A stretch of 64,000 nt of DNA from Pedobacter sp. AK013 (GTDB lineage Bacteria > Bacteroidota > Bacteroidia > Sphingobacteriales > Sphingobacteriaceae). The translations under genes were made by a program, and so were the position numbers. The notes beneath the pieces are model-generated. The model saw only the letters and a program-made list of their open reading frames with translations, was not told the origin of the DNA and ran no database searches. Shown piece by piece: positions 34,999 through 44,277 of the stretch (the first letter of the stretch is position 1; each line of letters opens with the position of its first letter). The stretch covers positions 1 to 64,000 of the forward strand of contig NZ_JACHCQ010000019.1 of NCBI RefSeq assembly GCF_014205835.1. The letters are read 5' to 3'.

Positions 34999-37299
34999 TT
35001 ATTTCGTAACAAGAATATTGGGATTTGGTGGCTCAGCGTTGAGCAAGTGTTTCACAAAGAAATCGCGTTTACGCCTACGTCCATAAATACCTCCATCACT
35101 GTGTCCCATACCTGGAATGCTTAAAATATCGAAATCTTTATTTGCTTTGATCAATGCATCGGCAAGTCGATAGGTCGATTCTGGCGGTACATTTTCATCT
35201 GCTTCGCCAACAATTAAAAATAGATTGCCCTGCAATTTATCAGCATTTGTAATGTTAGATTGTTCTCCATAATGCGGCCCTACCGGATAGTCCATCCATT
35301 GCTCGTTCCACCATTGTTTATCGATGCGGTTATCGTGGCAACCACAGGCAGAAACCGCGGCCTTATAAAACTCGGGGTGAAATAACAGTGCACCTGTTGA
35401 GCTTTGCCCACCTGCCGAAGTGCCATAAATACCTACTTTAGAAATATCAGCATTTGGATATTTAACCGCCATGGCCTTCATCCATAATATCCTGTCAGGA
35501 AATCCGGCATCGGCTATATTTTTCCAACATACATCATGAAAAGCTTTAGATCGGTTGGCCGTTCCCATTCCATCAATCTGTACCACAATAAAGCCTAATT
35601 CGGCAATACTCTGCATTTCACTGGCTGGTAAGAAACTTTTAGGCACAAAACTATCATGAGGACCTGCATAAATATTTTCGATAACAGGATAAGTTTTGTT
35701 CACATCCATTTTTGAAGGGAAGCAAACAATACCCCAAATATCGGTTATGCCATCTCTTCCTTTGGCAACAAACACTTCGGGCAGTTTAACACCTGTAGCC
35801 AGATAAGCATCTGTTTTTCCATGTTCTATCTCGCTTACTTTTTTAGTGCTTGCAGTTAGCCTTAATTCGCTAACAGGTGCTACATTTACCTGCGAATAGG
35901 TATCTATATAATATTTACGGTCAGGAGAAAAGCTGAGGTTATGGTTGCCTTTTTCTGGTGTGAGGTTTACCAGCCCTTTTCCATCAAACCCAATCCTGTA
36001 ATAATGGATAAAGTAAGGATCTTCATCAGCGTGCATTCCATTTGCCCTGAACCAAACCTGGCGTTTTACGATATCTACACTATCAATATCCCGAACTACA
36101 TAATTTCCTTTTGTAATTAACTGCTGTTTTCCGGTTAAAGCATTCACCAGATAAAGATGTCGCCAGCCATCTTGCTCGCTCGTCCATAGTATTTCGTTTG
36201 TTTTGGGTAAGTACCTGGTATAAATGCGATTTTCGTAAATGAAGGTTTTGGTTTTCTCATCAATAATATTTTTAGTTTTCCCTGTTAAAACATCCACTTC
36301 AATCACCCTGAAACGCTGATGGCCGCGGTCTACTTTCTCATAAGTATAATACCTGCTGTTATTGCCACGCCAATGCAGTTCTGGTGCGCCAAAGAAATCA
36401 ATCGGATCTGCATCTACTTTAATGGCAGTTTTTGTCGCAATATTAAAAACATAGGGCTGATAAGCAGTAAAGTCATCACCAGGCTGCATATATTCTCTCG
36501 ATTTTAACTCGCCGCGTGTAGTACCAGGAACAGAACTTAATACATAATGTACTTTTTTAATTTCTTTCGGATCGATTTTATAGGCAATAATATTTTTTCC
36601 ATCAGGAGACCATGCAAATTCACCATAAGGTTTTTCGGTATTGCCATCGGTGCTCAATTGGATTTCTGCCTTTGTTGCTAAATCAATTACAAACAGGTTG
36701 CCACCCCGAATTAAGATTTCACTTTTACCATCTGGGGATTTTCTTGATTCGCGGTTTCCTTGCCAGCGCGATCTCCGTTGCTGTAAAGGCCTCTTGGCAT
36801 TGTAGCGATAAATACTGGTATCGTTTGTATTGGTTAAACTATAATCGTTCAGGTTTAACTGATACCAGTTCTCTTGTATTTTTAGTTTTGCCGTATTACC
36901 CTGATCAGCGAAATACAATTCAGCAAACTGAAGTTTTAATGGATCCTGTTTTTTACCCGTTATCTTTGCTATATTTTCGGCCAGTTTATTATTGTCAAAT
37001 ACAGCTTTACGTTTACCTGATGCAGCATCTACATAATAATATTTCCATGTTCTACCTGGAAGATTCTTTTTGTACCAAAATGCAGTGCCATCTTTTTTCC
37101 AGAAAGGAATAATATCATTATTGGTTGGAATATTACGCAATGCGGTATCCATTTTCATAGATAGTTGATAAGCATCTGCTACTTCAGCAGCACTCGGTGC
37201 ATATGGCTGCAATCTGGCTTGCTGTGCCAGCAATTGAGCGGAAACAAAACTTAATAAGATGAAGGCTACTGATTTTTTAGCGGTTACGTAAATGCTCAT
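34999..37299 (-). CDS. S9 prolyl peptidase, DPP-IV-like
   Basis: The 766-residue secreted serine peptidase has a signal peptide (LLSFVSAQLLAQ), a beta-propeller (about 80-490) and an alpha/beta hydrolase domain. The catalytic Ser628 is in GTSAGGQSS, with Asp in GEADENVPPE and His in GMGHSDGGI. S9B enzymes release Xaa-Pro dipeptides from N-termini. This fits the surrounding hydroxyproline and proline-peptide genes: an amino-acid permease 76 nt upstream and a hydroxyproline operon nearby. Confidence 0.9.
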   Translation of the reverse strand: MSIYVTAKKSVAFILLSFVSAQLLAQQARLQPYAPSAAEVADAYQLSMKMDTALRNIPTNNDIIPFWKKDGTAFWYKKNLPGRTWKYYYVDAASGKRKAVFDNNKLAENIAKITGKKQDPLKLQFAELYFADQGNTAKLKIQENWYQLNLNDYSLTNTNDTSIYRYNAKRPLQQRRSRWQGNRESRKSPDGKSEILIRGGNLFVIDLATKAEIQLSTDGNTEKPYGEFAWSPDGKNIIAYKIDPKEIKKVHYVLSSVPGTTRGELKSREYMQPGDDFTAYQPYVFNIATKTAIKVDADPIDFFGAPELHWRGNNSRYYTYEKVDRGHQRFRVIEVDVLTGKTKNIIDEKTKTFIYENRIYTRYLPKTNEILWTSEQDGWRHLYLVNALTGKQQLITKGNYVVRDIDSVDIVKRQVWFRANGMHADEDPYFIHYYRIGFDGKGLVNLTPEKGNHNLSFSPDRKYYIDTYSQVNVAPVSELRLTASTKKVSEIEHGKTDAYLATGVKLPEVFVAKGRDGITDIWGIVCFPSKMDVNKTYPVIENIYAGPHDSFVPKSFLPASEMQSIAELGFIVVQIDGMGTANRSKAFHDVCWKNIADAGFPDRILWMKAMAVKYPNADISKVGIYGTSAGGQSSTGALLFHPEFYKAAVSACGCHDNRIDKQWWNEQWMDYPVGPHYGEQSNITNADKLQGNLFLIVGEADENVPPESTYRLADALIKANKDFDILSIPGMGHSDGGIYGRRRKRDFFVKHLLNAEPPNPNILVTK

Positions 37300-37375
37300 T
37301 ACAGATTTTTTGTGGTAAATATAGTGCTACAGCTTTGCAGACTTCCTTTAGATTTTGATGAATAACATCAATATT

Positions 37376-38824
37376 TTAACCGTTCGCATCGGCTGCATCT
37401 TTTATCTTCAGATCATGCCGGGCAATACTTCCTTTAATCAGGTAATAAACCGGAATACCAATTAAAGTGATGATCAATCCAGGCCATGTAAATTTAGGTT
37501 TAAATATAATCAGGAGGATACAGAAAGCCAGCCCCATTACCATGTAAATAATAGGTAATACCGGATAACCAAAGGCTTTATAAGGTCTTTCAGCATCAGG
37601 TCGTTTTTTACGGAGGATAAAAATTCCGAAAATGGTGAGCATGTAAAACATCACCACTACAAAAGAGATCATATCCAGCAAATCCCCATATTTCCCACTA
37701 ATACACCATAAACACGCAAAAATACACTGTATCCACAATCCAACCCCAGGAACTGCATTTTTGTTGAGTGTACCCACTTTTTTAAAGAAAAGCCCGTTCT
37801 TAGCCATTGAGTAATACACCCTGGCACCAGCCATAATTAAGCCGTTATTACAACCGAAAGTTGAAACCATAATCATTAATGCAATAATGACAGTGCCCGC
37901 TGTACCAAAAATATGGTTGGCAGCAGAAACCGCTACCCGGTCTTTATCAGCATAGGCGATATCATGTAATGAAAGTACACCGGTATACATTACATTGGTA
38001 AGGATATAGAGTACTGTTACGATAATGGTTCCTAAGGCTAAACTCAAACCAATATTGCGAGCAGGGTTTTTAATTTCGCCGGCAATAAAGGTAACGTTGT
38101 GCCAGGAGTCGCTACTAAATATCGAGCCCACCATCGCGGCAGCAATAGCTCCGAAGGCAGCAAAAGTGGTATAAGAACCAATATTGCCATCGGCAGAAAG
38201 TGGTCCCAAAGCCCACATATTTCCCCAATTGGTTTTCCAGATACCTTTATTTAAAAAGAAAAGCCCGAAAGCAATCAGGCCAAATAAACTTAACAATTTA
38301 GCCACCGTAAAGGTAGTTTGGATTACTTTACCGCCATTCACTCCCCTATTGTTAATATAGGTGAGCAATATAATTACCCCAATGGCCAATAGCTGTGCTG
38401 GTGAGATGGTAAAAAAACCTAAATCGATAGCAACTAAATCTTCACTTAGTGCAGGCACAAGGTACGCGGTAAACTTGGCAAATGCGACACCTACTGCGGC
38501 AATAGTTGCGGTTTGGATTACCGTAAAAAAACTCCAGCCATATAAAAAACTAATTAGCGGGTTGTATGCTTCCTTTAAATAAATATACTGTCCGCCCGCC
38601 TTTGGAAACATGGCACTTAATTCGCCATAGCTCAATGCAGCAGTTAGCGTCATGAAGCCTGTAATGAGCCAAACCACTAACAGCCAGCCAGCGCTGCCTA
38701 CATTCCGGGTAATATCGGCACTTACAATAAAAATACCCGAGCCGATCATACTTCCGGCCACAAGCATTGTTGCATCCATCAGTTTAAGTGAGGGTTTAAA
38801 TTGTGTGGTTTCTTTTTCAATCAT
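37376..38824 (-). CDS. APC-family amino-acid permease
   Basis: A 482-residue inner-membrane protein with about 12 hydrophobic segments and the APC-type start VAGSMIGSGIFIV in helix 1. Members exchange or symport amino acids. The gene lies between the DUF885 peptidase and the S9 peptidase genes, and may import the amino acids, perhaps proline or hydroxyproline, released by them. Specificity cannot be read from sequence. Gene spacing (41 nt from DUF885, 76 nt to S9) suggests one transcript. Confidence 0.9.
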   Translation of the reverse strand: MIEKETTQFKPSLKLMDATMLVAGSMIGSGIFIVSADITRNVGSAGWLLVVWLITGFMTLTAALSYGELSAMFPKAGGQYIYLKEAYNPLISFLYGWSFFTVIQTATIAAVGVAFAKFTAYLVPALSEDLVAIDLGFFTISPAQLLAIGVIILLTYINNRGVNGGKVIQTTFTVAKLLSLFGLIAFGLFFLNKGIWKTNWGNMWALGPLSADGNIGSYTTFAAFGAIAAAMVGSIFSSDSWHNVTFIAGEIKNPARNIGLSLALGTIIVTVLYILTNVMYTGVLSLHDIAYADKDRVAVSAANHIFGTAGTVIIALMIMVSTFGCNNGLIMAGARVYYSMAKNGLFFKKVGTLNKNAVPGVGLWIQCIFACLWCISGKYGDLLDMISFVVVMFYMLTIFGIFILRKKRPDAERPYKAFGYPVLPIIYMVMGLAFCILLIIFKPKFTWPGLIITLIGIPVYYLIKGSIARHDLKIKDAADANG

Positions 38825-38865
38825 GTGTTGTTTGCTTGGTGGTTCAAATGGTTTGGTTGGTTTAT

Positions 38866-40644
38866 TTATTTAAGCTTATCGTAAAAATGCCAGGAGGTTG
38901 TGAAATCGCGGGTTAAGGGCTGGTTGGTTAAAGTAGCCCTGATCATTTCTACAGGAATTAAGTTTTCTTTAATTACGGCATCGTGAAAAGCTTTAAAGCT
39001 CATTTTACCACTATCAACCAGTTCTTTTTTCAGTGCAAAAAGCTGTAGACCACCAGTAAGGTAAGCTACCTGGTATAAAGGGCTATAATCGCCTTTAAAA
39101 GATCTACGTACTTCGCCCTCGGCATTGGCACGTTCGTGGCCTACACGATCGACCAAGAAATCGACACACTGCTGAGGCGTCCATTTACCCAGGTGAAAGT
39201 TCAACGAAAAAAGAATCCTGGCGCAACGGTGCATCCGCCAGAAAAGCATTCCCATTTTTTCTTCGGGAGTTTTCGCAAAACCTTTATCGTAGAGTAAAAG
39301 CTCCCAATATAATGGCCAGCCTTCTACACTGAAGGGTGTTTTAAAAGGATCGCGATAGCTTTTATAACGGTTATTGATAAAATACTGATAATGATGGCCT
39401 GGTAAGAGTTCGTGCTGCACCGTTCCCCTTGAAAAATATGGGTTATTACCCCGCATACTCATTAACTTATCATCTTCCTCCATGGAATTTGTTGGGTAGG
39501 AAATACTGATTTCACGGCCACCGGTAAAAAATGGATTTACCAATTGGCGTTCTGCCGACATCATGACCATACCCCAGGTTTCTTCTGCCAATGCCGGAAT
39601 GCTGATCAGATCGTTGGCTTTTATAAAACTTAAGGCATCATCCTGCAGTTTTACAATCAATTCTGGCTGTTTACCCAGGGGTACATAACTATTCTTGATT
39701 TTTTCCTGAGCCTTTTTCCAGTCATTTCCGAAACCCATTGCTGCTGATGCTTTTAAAAGTTCTTCATCGCAAAACTTAAATTCTTTTTCAGCAAGCTTAA
39801 TCAGTTCTTCTGGTGTGTATGGAATAAGCTCCGCATTTAACTGCCTGATCAGCTCTTCCCTCCCAATGGGATTTCCCTTAATTTCTGATTTATTTGATTT
39901 TATAGAAAGAACGGTATCTTCTTTATCGTTAAAAAGTTTAGCATAATTAGTTAAGGCGAGATCTAACCTTTCGTAAGGTTTAGGTACCCACCAGGTAAAA
40001 CCAGGCTCATAATCCATATAGAATTGGTAAAAGCCCTTTAAACGGTGTTTTAAACTTAAGGTTATGGCCGTGGCCATTTTAAGCTGGTCGGGTTTTAATA
40101 TTCCTTTCTTAAAATTCAGATTTAGGATATCAACCTGCTTTGCAATTTCATCTATCTGAGCAGCTAATAAAGCCCCTTCTTTATAGGTACCCCTTCTTCT
40201 TAATTTTTCGAGGGTATAAATCGCATCGGCAAAAGTAAAATACTTCGATAGGGCATTATAATCTGTTTCTTCTTTAGCTAAGAGCCACATCGAAGATTCT
40301 ATCTGCTTTTTAAGGAGGATATAATCTACCTTACCATAAATACTAAAACCTTCAAATTTGGCAGATTTTAACTTGCTTAAGTAATCGTTATTAATATCCT
40401 GCAGTCGTTTTCTTTGCTCCGGACTTTTAAAAGTAGTCATCGGATAAGAATAAGTACCCCCAGCGGAATAAGGATAGTAAAAATCGTTAATGGCATCAAC
40501 ATCCCTTTGGTAACCTACAATCAGCGTACCCATTTCGCTGGTCTGTTCATACAGGCTCTCATTTGGTGTTTGAGCCAATACAAAAGTGCCCGATAACAGG
40601 CTTACCATTAGCAAAATGGCAAAAAAGTTTAATTTGTTTTGCAT
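38866..40644 (-). CDS. DUF885 family putative metallopeptidase
   Basis: The start at 40644 (MQNKLNFFAILLMVSLLSGT) gives a 592-residue protein with a signal peptide; the ATG at 40674 is less likely. DUF885 proteins carry a variant zinc site, here HELLPGHHYQ with His411 first. A predicted helical bundle surrounds it. The family is thought to be secreted carboxypeptidase-like or dipeptidase-like, but few members are tested. It is the first gene of the probable DUF885-permease-S9 transcript next to an AraC regulator. Confidence 0.85.
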   Translation of the reverse strand: MQNKLNFFAILLMVSLLSGTFVLAQTPNESLYEQTSEMGTLIVGYQRDVDAINDFYYPYSAGGTYSYPMTTFKSPEQRKRLQDINNDYLSKLKSAKFEGFSIYGKVDYILLKKQIESSMWLLAKEETDYNALSKYFTFADAIYTLEKLRRRGTYKEGALLAAQIDEIAKQVDILNLNFKKGILKPDQLKMATAITLSLKHRLKGFYQFYMDYEPGFTWWVPKPYERLDLALTNYAKLFNDKEDTVLSIKSNKSEIKGNPIGREELIRQLNAELIPYTPEELIKLAEKEFKFCDEELLKASAAMGFGNDWKKAQEKIKNSYVPLGKQPELIVKLQDDALSFIKANDLISIPALAEETWGMVMMSAERQLVNPFFTGGREISISYPTNSMEEDDKLMSMRGNNPYFSRGTVQHELLPGHHYQYFINNRYKSYRDPFKTPFSVEGWPLYWELLLYDKGFAKTPEEKMGMLFWRMHRCARILFSLNFHLGKWTPQQCVDFLVDRVGHERANAEGEVRRSFKGDYSPLYQVAYLTGGLQLFALKKELVDSGKMSFKAFHDAVIKENLIPVEMIRATLTNQPLTRDFTTSWHFYDKLK

Positions 40645-40731
40645 TCGGAATTGGTTAAAACAGGCAAATAACATTTGCCTCCATTTGAAAAAATGGTTAA
40701 CTTAATTTAATATAAAAAAAATGTTTCTGGC

Positions 40732-41634
40732 TTAAGCGCCTATATAGCTCACCCTGCTTACACTATTATAAGTATCGATATATGCCCTTGGCGATTGACC
40801 GATAATACTTTTAAATACCCTATTAAAGTTGGTAATACTATTGAAACCAGCTTTATAGGCTACCCCTGAAATACAATCGGCTTTTTCTCCTGATATAAGG
40901 CTTTTACAGGCATCGTTAATTCTCACTTCATTTAAAAATGATACAAAAGTATGTCCGGTATGTTTCTTAAAATACCTGCAGAAAGCCTGTGGAGTCATAA
41001 ACGCAGCATTGGCTACATCTTCTAACGAAATTTGATTGTTGTAGTTTTCGGTAATGAAGTTAATAATCTTACTTAAACGCATACCTTCGTTTTCGGTTAC
41101 GTTAGAAGAATACATATCCGAACATAACGATTCTACATGCTCATTTAAATCCTGAAGGCTGTTAACCAATTTCAGAAAGTTAAATAACACATCAACTCCC
41201 GATGCCTGGTGAACATTGAAAATTTTGGTTACCATGTTTTTAGTAAAAGCAGCCGGAATTTTAAAACCATGTTTGTTTTTAGCTAAAAAAGCACTGGCCA
41301 TCTTCATTTCAGGAAGATTAAACAAAGCAGCTAAAATACCGTTCGGATTAAAATAAATAGAACAGGCTTTGATGGTTTTGTTACTATCGGCAGCAAAATA
41401 TTCGGGGTTGCTTTTAAATAAATGCGGAAGTTTTGCCCCGATTACAAAAATATCGCCCGATCGGAAAGCATGCATATCATTCCCTGCAATTAATGTCCCC
41501 TCTCCTTTTTCAATGTAAGTAATCTGCCATTCATCGTGGCGGTGCAGATATTGGTAAAAATAAGGCGATTCAATATGTTCCGATATCACACTTTTATCAT
41601 CAGGAACAAGCATGGTAAATGGTAATACTTTCAT
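40732..41634 (-). CDS. AraC-family regulator
   Basis: The start at 41634 (MKVLPFTMLVPDDKS) is chosen over the ATG at 41697, which adds 21 residues without a domain. The 300-residue protein has an N-terminal cupin-like sensor (about 20-110, with YLHRHDEWQITYIEKGEG) and a C-terminal double HTH (about 190-290, with ISLEDVANAAFMTPQAFCRYF and AYKAGFNSITNFNRVFK). It lies between the peptidase genes and the hydroxyproline operon and probably activates either or both, with an amino acid as signal. Confidence 0.85.
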   Translation of the reverse strand: MKVLPFTMLVPDDKSVISEHIESPYFYQYLHRHDEWQITYIEKGEGTLIAGNDMHAFRSGDIFVIGAKLPHLFKSNPEYFAADSNKTIKACSIYFNPNGILAALFNLPEMKMASAFLAKNKHGFKIPAAFTKNMVTKIFNVHQASGVDVLFNFLKLVNSLQDLNEHVESLCSDMYSSNVTENEGMRLSKIINFITENYNNQISLEDVANAAFMTPQAFCRYFKKHTGHTFVSFLNEVRINDACKSLISGEKADCISGVAYKAGFNSITNFNRVFKSIIGQSPRAYIDTYNSVSRVSYIGA

Positions 41635-41994
41635 GGTTAAGTTAGTTTGGTTTGGTTGCTGATTATGAATTGAATGTATAAATATTAACTCAAACAAACC
41701 AATAAAACTTAAATAAGGTTAAAATTCTGCTATAATTTGATAATATATGACGGATTTTAGCAGGGATTCGGCAGTTCCTAAACCACTATACATTTAGTTA
41801 AACTACTGTATAGCAACATCTAAATCGATTAATCCGAATTATTACCGAGTCAAACATGAAAGGTTTTTAGGTTAAATAGTCCGATATGTTGGCTGGATTT
41901 ATAATACGGGCCAATATATTATGGATTTTTAATCCACTAATAAAGAATCGAAAACATTGAAGACGGGATTACAAATCCCGACTAACAGCGTGTA
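41635..41994. promoter_or_regulatory. AraC upstream region with possible operator
   Basis: The 360-bp gap holds a 7-bp inverted repeat CTATACA/TGTATAG at 41786-41813 and a motif at 41909-41935 (GGCCAATAT, then TTATGGATTTTTAATCC). The same parts, TTATTGGATTTTAA and ATATTGGCC, recur upstream of the hydroxyproline operon at 46941-46966, in reverse order. Confidence 0.4.
41964..41980 (-). terminator. Terminator of the hydroxyproline operon
   Basis: CGGGATT-ACA-AATCCCG forms a 7-bp hairpin 14 bp past the stop of the dehydrogenase gene. The T run after it is weak. Confidence 0.5.
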
Positions 41995-43236
41995 TTATCG
42001 AACTACTGCAAATGGCTCTATTTTTAGATCAGTAGTCATGCCCGAAACAATCTGGCTAACCAACAAACCTGTTGCCGGGCCTAAACTTAAACCCATCATA
42101 CCATGGCCGGTAGCGATGATTAGATTTTCTCTTTTTTTGCTTCTGCCAATGTATGGCAAACCATCTGGTGATGAAGGACGGAAACCATACCAGATATCTT
42201 TTTCTGAAGGAAGTGCAGGTTTTAAATCTGGAAAATACGCTGGAACCGATTCTACGATCCCTTTAACCCTTTGCATATTAATCCGGGTATTAATTTTATC
42301 CAACTCCATTGTACCGCCGTATCTAATCTGTCCATTCATTGGTGTTATAGCCACCCTGGCTTCACATAACAATGCCGGAATAGTTAAACGCTGCTGAGGT
42401 TCTGGTTCCATAAAAGAATAACCCTTACCTGGCATTAAAGATATTTTAACATCGGCCATTTTAGCCACCGCAGGCGACCACGAACCAGTTGCCAGAACAT
42501 ATTGGTCGGCTTCCCAGGCAGTACTACCCGTAAAAACCTTAGTAATACGATTACCAGCCACCTCAATTTTATCAACCGCTTTGCCACGTTCTATCCTTAC
42601 CCCATTGTTTAGTAAATACTTAAGCAAAGCATTCATCAATTTTGTTGGATAAAGGTGTGCATCGCAACGATAATGTACCGCTCCTAAAACATCTAACTTT
42701 AAATCTGGCTGTAACGCACGGCATTCGTCGGCAGTTAACACAGCCATGTCTAAGCCTAACTCAATTGCCCTTGTAGCTAAATGTGCTTCTTCTTCTCCCG
42801 CTTTTTCTGTTTTATAAAATGCCAGAATACCATTATTGGTTAATTCGAATTCGAAATCAGGCTCTTTTGCCAGGCTTTCATATAGTTTTTTGCTTAATAA
42901 CGATAAATCGCGTAATGGCGCTGCCGATTGATTTACATGTTTTGCAGTGGCATGTTTCATAAATTTCAAACCCCAATTAATGAGGCTTCCATTTAAAGAC
43001 GGACGAACATAAAAAGGGCTTTTGCTATCAAACATCCAACGGATACCTTGCTTTATCATACCCGGTGCCGCTAAGGGTACAAAATGGCTTGGTACAATCA
43101 TCCCTGCATTGCCAAATGAACAGTTGTCGGTAATATCTCCTTTATCCAAAACTGTTACTTCGTAGCCTTTTTTCTGCAAATAATATGCTGAAGTTAAACC
43201 TACTATTCCACCGCCTATAATTAATACTTTCGACAT
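41995..43236 (-). CDS. D-hydroxyproline dehydrogenase (DadA-like FAD enzyme)
   Basis: A 413-residue FAD enzyme beginning VLIIGGGIVGLTSAYYLQKK, the Rossmann GxGxxG motif, in the D-amino-acid dehydrogenase family. In the hydroxyproline pathway it oxidises cis-4-hydroxy-D-proline to 1-pyrroline-4-hydroxy-2-carboxylate and passes electrons to the respiratory chain. It is the last of a tight four-gene operon (epimerase, aldehyde dehydrogenase, deaminase), 39 nt after the epimerase gene. Function assigned from family and operon. Confidence 0.85.
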   Translation of the reverse strand: MSKVLIIGGGIVGLTSAYYLQKKGYEVTVLDKGDITDNCSFGNAGMIVPSHFVPLAAPGMIKQGIRWMFDSKSPFYVRPSLNGSLINWGLKFMKHATAKHVNQSAAPLRDLSLLSKKLYESLAKEPDFEFELTNNGILAFYKTEKAGEEEAHLATRAIELGLDMAVLTADECRALQPDLKLDVLGAVHYRCDAHLYPTKLMNALLKYLLNNGVRIERGKAVDKIEVAGNRITKVFTGSTAWEADQYVLATGSWSPAVAKMADVKISLMPGKGYSFMEPEPQQRLTIPALLCEARVAITPMNGQIRYGGTMELDKINTRINMQRVKGIVESVPAYFPDLKPALPSEKDIWYGFRPSSPDGLPYIGRSKKRENLIIATGHGMMGLSLGPATGLLVSQIVSGMTTDLKIEPFAVVR

Positions 43237-43275
43237 TCTTTTAATTTATACTGCTGATATTCTTTTAAAAACTCA

Positions 43276-44277
43276 CTAAATCACTTGAAATCCATATGCA
43301 TACGGATCATCTTCGGCATCTATTTTAATGGTATTATAGCCATAAATTTTTGCCCAACCTTCTACACTTGGTATAATGGCATTAATTCCATTCAGATCTA
43401 CAACTTCTTCTACTCTTCCAATAAACTTGCTGCCAATAAAACTTTCGTGGATAAAATCTTCTCCCTGTTTTAGTTTTCCTTTAGCAAACCACTGTGCCAA
43501 ACGTGCTGAGGTACCTGTTCCACATGGCGACCGATCAATAGCCTTATCGCCATAAAAAACTGCATTCCTGGCGGTTGATGTGGGGTCGATTGTTTTACCG
43601 GTCCACAATACATGGCTACAACCATTTATCGTTGGGTCTAACGGGTGCACAAAAGTGTATTGTTCGTTAATGCGTTTTCTAATGGTCTGGCTCCAGGTAA
43701 TCAGTTGTGCAGCGGTATAGTTTTCCAGCCCAGGAAAATTTTCCTGCGGATCTATAATAGCATAAAAGTTACCACCATAAGCTACATCAAAAGTAAGTAA
43801 GCCTAAATCCGGGCATTCTACTTCTAAATTTTCGGCGGCCAGATAAGAAGCTACGTTTTTCAACTTAACCGATTTAACCTTTTTACCTTCCTGTTTATAT
43901 TCAATTAAAACCAATCCGGCCGGGGCCTCCATTCTGATTACACCTGGTATTTTGGGCTGAATCAATCCTTCTTCTATAGCAATGGTAATAGTACCTATAG
44001 TGCCATGGCCACACATGGGAAGACAGCCACTGGTTTCGATAAAAAGCACAGCTACATCATTAGCGGGATCATGAGGCGGATAAAGAATACTGCCCGACAT
44101 CATATCATGCCCGCGTGGCTCGAACATTAAACCTGTTCTAATCCAATCGAATTCTTTCAAAAAATGCTGACGTTTTTCGCTCATATTCGAGCCAATAAGC
44201 TGAGGGCCGCCGCCCGCAACTAACCTAACCGGATTTCCGCAAGTATGTGCATCTACACAAAAAAAAGTTTTACTCAT
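43276..44277 (-). CDS. 4-hydroxyproline 2-epimerase
   Basis: A 333-residue proline racemase family enzyme. Both catalytic cysteines are seen: Cys89 in MCGHGTIG and Cys252 in DRSPCGTGTSA. The Cys/Cys pair marks epimerases or racemases; a dehydratase relative would have Thr at the second. It converts trans-4-hydroxy-L-proline to cis-4-hydroxy-D-proline. The start overlaps the stop of the aldehyde dehydrogenase gene by 8 nt. Proline racemase activity cannot be excluded, but the operon favours hydroxyproline. Confidence 0.9.
   Translation of the reverse strand: MSKTFFCVDAHTCGNPVRLVAGGGPQLIGSNMSEKRQHFLKEFDWIRTGLMFEPRGHDMMSGSILYPPHDPANDVAVLFIETSGCLPMCGHGTIGTITIAIEEGLIQPKIPGVIRMEAPAGLVLIEYKQEGKKVKSVKLKNVASYLAAENLEVECPDLGLLTFDVAYGGNFYAIIDPQENFPGLENYTAAQLITWSQTIRKRINEQYTFVHPLDPTINGCSHVLWTGKTIDPTSTARNAVFYGDKAIDRSPCGTGTSARLAQWFAKGKLKQGEDFIHESFIGSKFIGRVEEVVDLNGINAIIPSVEGWAKIYGYNTIKIDAEDDPYAYGFQVI

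Noticed and set aside
36612..37112. Long plus-strand open frame opposite the S9 gene
   Set aside because: A shadow of the real peptidase gene; no motif.
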